A stretch of DNA of 31,382 nucleotides, taken from positions 1 to 31,382 of the forward strand of contig CAKRAK010000029.1 in assembly GCA_934294885.1 (NCBI GenBank), read 5' to 3'. Below, in pieces: positions 30,215-31,382 of this stretch (the first letter of the stretch is position 1; every line of letters begins with the position of its first letter). The notes under the pieces are model-generated. The model searched no databases. It worked only from the letters and a program-made list of their open reading frames with translations, and was not told where the DNA came from. The position numbers were made by a program, and so were the translations under genes. The stretch comes from an uncultured Lachnospiraceae bacterium. GTDB lineage: Bacteria > Bacillota > Clostridia > Lachnospirales > Lachnospiraceae.

Positions 30215-30461
30215 AATCATCCGGATCCAATCCGGCATCCTCCAACGCCTCTCTTCTTTCATCTTCATCCATATATTCAAGCTCTGTTGCATCTAGTCCT
30301 GCCAAGGATAACTCATCCTCCAGTTCATCTGCCTCACTTGTATCTGATTCATCATGTCCGAAAACTACATCATCCATTACAGAATACTCGTAAGAATTAA
30401 GCTTTCCATCTCCATCAAAGTCAAAATCCGAATCATACAATCTTCCATCTGTTCCTAACAT
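30201..30461 (-). CDS. Acidic EF-hand-like small protein (86 aa)
   Basis: Starts MLGTDGRLYD with AGGAGG eight bases upstream. It holds one calcium-loop-like motif DFDFDGDGKLNSYEYSVMDD (DxDxDGxLxxxE, dockerin/EF-hand pattern), then an acidic helix-rich end (DELEDELSLAGLDATELEYM, DEDERREALEDAGLDPDDYD). The second part repeats a LxxAGLDxxxL/Y plan. Very acidic, no signal peptide. Could bind Ca2+; partner unknown. It overlaps the membrane protein downstream. Confidence 0.75.
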   Translation of the reverse strand: MLGTDGRLYDSDFDFDGDGKLNSYEYSVMDDVVFGHDESDTSEADELEDELSLAGLDATELEYMDEDERREALEDAGLDPDDYDFD

Positions 30462-30585
30462 AGTCCTATCCTCCTAATTATTATAATGATTAAATCAATC
30501 AACATACCCTTATATTCATATGGATCTGTTACTTTTGTTATGTCGCCTTTTATCGTCTTAAGTAAATACATCCCTGCCTGTTTTA

Positions 30586-30945
30586 TTATATTACCTCTGC
30601 CCCAAATGGCATCAGAGACAATTTTGCAATTTTGAAAAACTGCTTTCCAAATGGGATTCCGATAATTGTTATACAACATATCAGACCTGCCACAGCATTT
30701 CCAACTGCCATAGGGATTCCTGATACAATCAGCCAAATAATATTTGCAATTAAGCTCACTGCACCACCGCCATATACCACTTCTTTTCCAAACGGGAAAA
30801 ATGCCAAACCTGCAAACTTAAAGCACTGTAATCCTATCGGTATTCCTATTATGGAAATGCACCACAGACAGCCTGCCAAAATCCACGACAGTCCACTCAA
30901 CAATCCACCACATATAAACCAAAGTATATTTCCTAATATGCTCAT
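30586..30945 (-). CDS. yccF: YccF/DUF307 inner-membrane protein
   Basis: 119 residues built from two similar halves, each with a membrane helix and CISIIGIPIGLQCFKFAGLA or CITIIGIPFGKQFFKIAKLS followed by PFGKEV/PFGAEV. This internal duplication is the YccF family mark. Function of the family unknown. GGAGG lies before the ATG. The stretch 30462-30585 after its stop holds no further gene or clear terminator. Confidence 0.92.
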   Translation of the reverse strand: MSILGNILWFICGGLLSGLSWILAGCLWCISIIGIPIGLQCFKFAGLAFFPFGKEVVYGGGAVSLIANIIWLIVSGIPMAVGNAVAGLICCITIIGIPFGKQFFKIAKLSLMPFGAEVI

Positions 30946-30989
30946 ATCAATATTCCTCCTCTATCTCATCATCTGTTCCATACATTTTC

Positions 30990-31382
30990 TTAAAAAGTCC
31001 CACTCTGCGCACCTTCTTTTGACTTTGCCATTAATACAAGTTTTTCAAAGGACTGTGCAAAGCGTATATCATCATCTTCTGTACGTTTTCTCGGTCCCCT
31101 AATATGATTCTTATGAGAGCTGCGTCTTGCCTTTTTGTTAAGATGCCTCTCCATAAGCATCTGATCTATATTCTCATCCGTGTACCACTTACCGGATTGG
31201 TGAATAGCATATGCACCCTTCCCAAGTGCCATAGCAGCCACACCATAATCCTGAGATACTACAACATCCCCTTTATGACAAATACTAATCAGCTTATAAT
31301 CTACAGCATCTGCTCCTGCACCTACCACAATCACCTCGCTGTAATCAGAATACAAAATATGATTCGTATCACACAGCAATGT
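30990..31382 (-). CDS. UPF0178 (YaiI/YqxD) family protein, 5' end outside window
   Basis: The visible 130 residues (TLLCDTNHILYSDYSEVIVV, GAGADAVDYKLISICHKGDV, VVSQDYGVAAMALGKGAYAI, RHLNKKARRSSHKN, GPRKRTEDDD) are a full-length match to the later part of YqxD/YaiI. About 25-30 N-terminal residues lie beyond position 31382. PIN-like putative nuclease fold with conserved Asp (VDYKL, QDYG). The gene ends with a TAA 45 nt before yccF. Confidence 0.93.
   Translation of the reverse strand, partial: TLLCDTNHILYSDYSEVIVVGAGADAVDYKLISICHKGDVVVSQDYGVAAMALGKGAYAIHQSGKWYTDENIDQMLMERHLNKKARRSSHKNHIRGPRKRTEDDDIRFAQSFEKLVLMAKSKEGAQSGTF

Noticed and set aside
30455..30736. 93-codon minus-strand frame overlapping yccF
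   Set aside because: It is a shifted-frame reading of YccF codons plus the gap; no ribosome site.
1..31382. CRISPR arrays, tRNA or rRNA genes, complete insertion sequences
   Set aside because: No regularly spaced repeats, no tRNA-like cloverleaf with conserved TTCGA loop, no rRNA signature, and no transposase motifs were found by reading.

Overview
The window looks like a chromosomal piece of a low-GC Gram-positive anaerobe, most likely a Clostridia/Lachnospiraceae gut bacterium. The case rests on AT-rich codon use, strong AGGAGG-type ribosome sites, a CIRCE-controlled clpB, a TPP-riboswitch thiamine salvage operon, and many Firmicutes-type families (YccF, UPF0178, MacB/FtsX ABC exporter, PNPOx-like protein). 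Every intact gene I can support reads on the minus strand, so transcription runs from high to low coordinates. The only plus-strand coding trace is an AraC-type remnant near 25.7 kb. I see no tRNA, rRNA, CRISPR array or complete insertion sequence.

Layout. (1) 1-2934: clpB with a terminator, a sigma-A promoter overlapped by a CIRCE operator, and a hairpin at the predicted mRNA 5' end. (2) 2.9-11.7 kb: the unusual part, an array of polymorphic-toxin debris and immunity genes. At least eight toxin C-terminal tips (some only tails, some with full catalytic motifs) each lie directly before an immunity gene with its own ribosome site. Between them sit short copies of one toxin core (a 173-nt module twice plus a 20-nt stub, and a 37-nt module twice). 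No full-length toxin is present. Tips include a barnase-like RNase, a CdiA-CT-like PD-(D/E)XK nuclease, an HNH-like nuclease broken by one frameshift, and a His-containing tip that may be BECR-like. Immunity proteins include two SUKH/SMI1-like proteins, a DUF2019/HEAT-like protein, a zinc-ribbon protein and several I cannot place. A consensus promoter and a truncated response-regulator gene stand at the upstream end. (3) 11.8-14.2 kb: two paralogous membrane proteins with C-terminal zinc ribbons and a ROK-family kinase lacking the usual zinc motif, behind a long palindrome. (4) 14.2-18.5 kb: sfsA, then thiD, a HAD phosphatase, thiE and thiM under a TPP riboswitch with a terminator. (5) 18.5-22.8 kb: a MacB/FtsX-type ABC exporter and a TetR regulator, each with the same palindromic operator upstream. 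(6) 22.8-25.9 kb: a hybrid histidine kinase, then fragments of another receiver domain, a GH2 beta-galactosidase and an AraC regulator. (7) 25.9-31.4 kb: an M20 amidohydrolase, small unknown proteins, a PNPOx-like protein, DUF4186 and DUF1016 remnants, two membrane-anchored unknowns, an acidic EF-hand-like protein, YccF, and UPF0178 cut by the window edge.

How they work together. The thi genes form a salvage route: ThiM and ThiD phosphorylate thiazole and pyrimidine precursors, ThiE joins them, and the HAD enzyme is a good candidate for the thiamine-phosphate phosphatase. The TetR/ABC pair is a self-contained regulated exporter. The toxin region is best read as an accumulated immunity bank: recombination at repeated core segments appears to have destroyed toxins while keeping immunity genes intact, which would protect the cell against neighbours carrying the matching toxins. 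That last step is inference. Family names come from motif recognition by eye; no database search was run.
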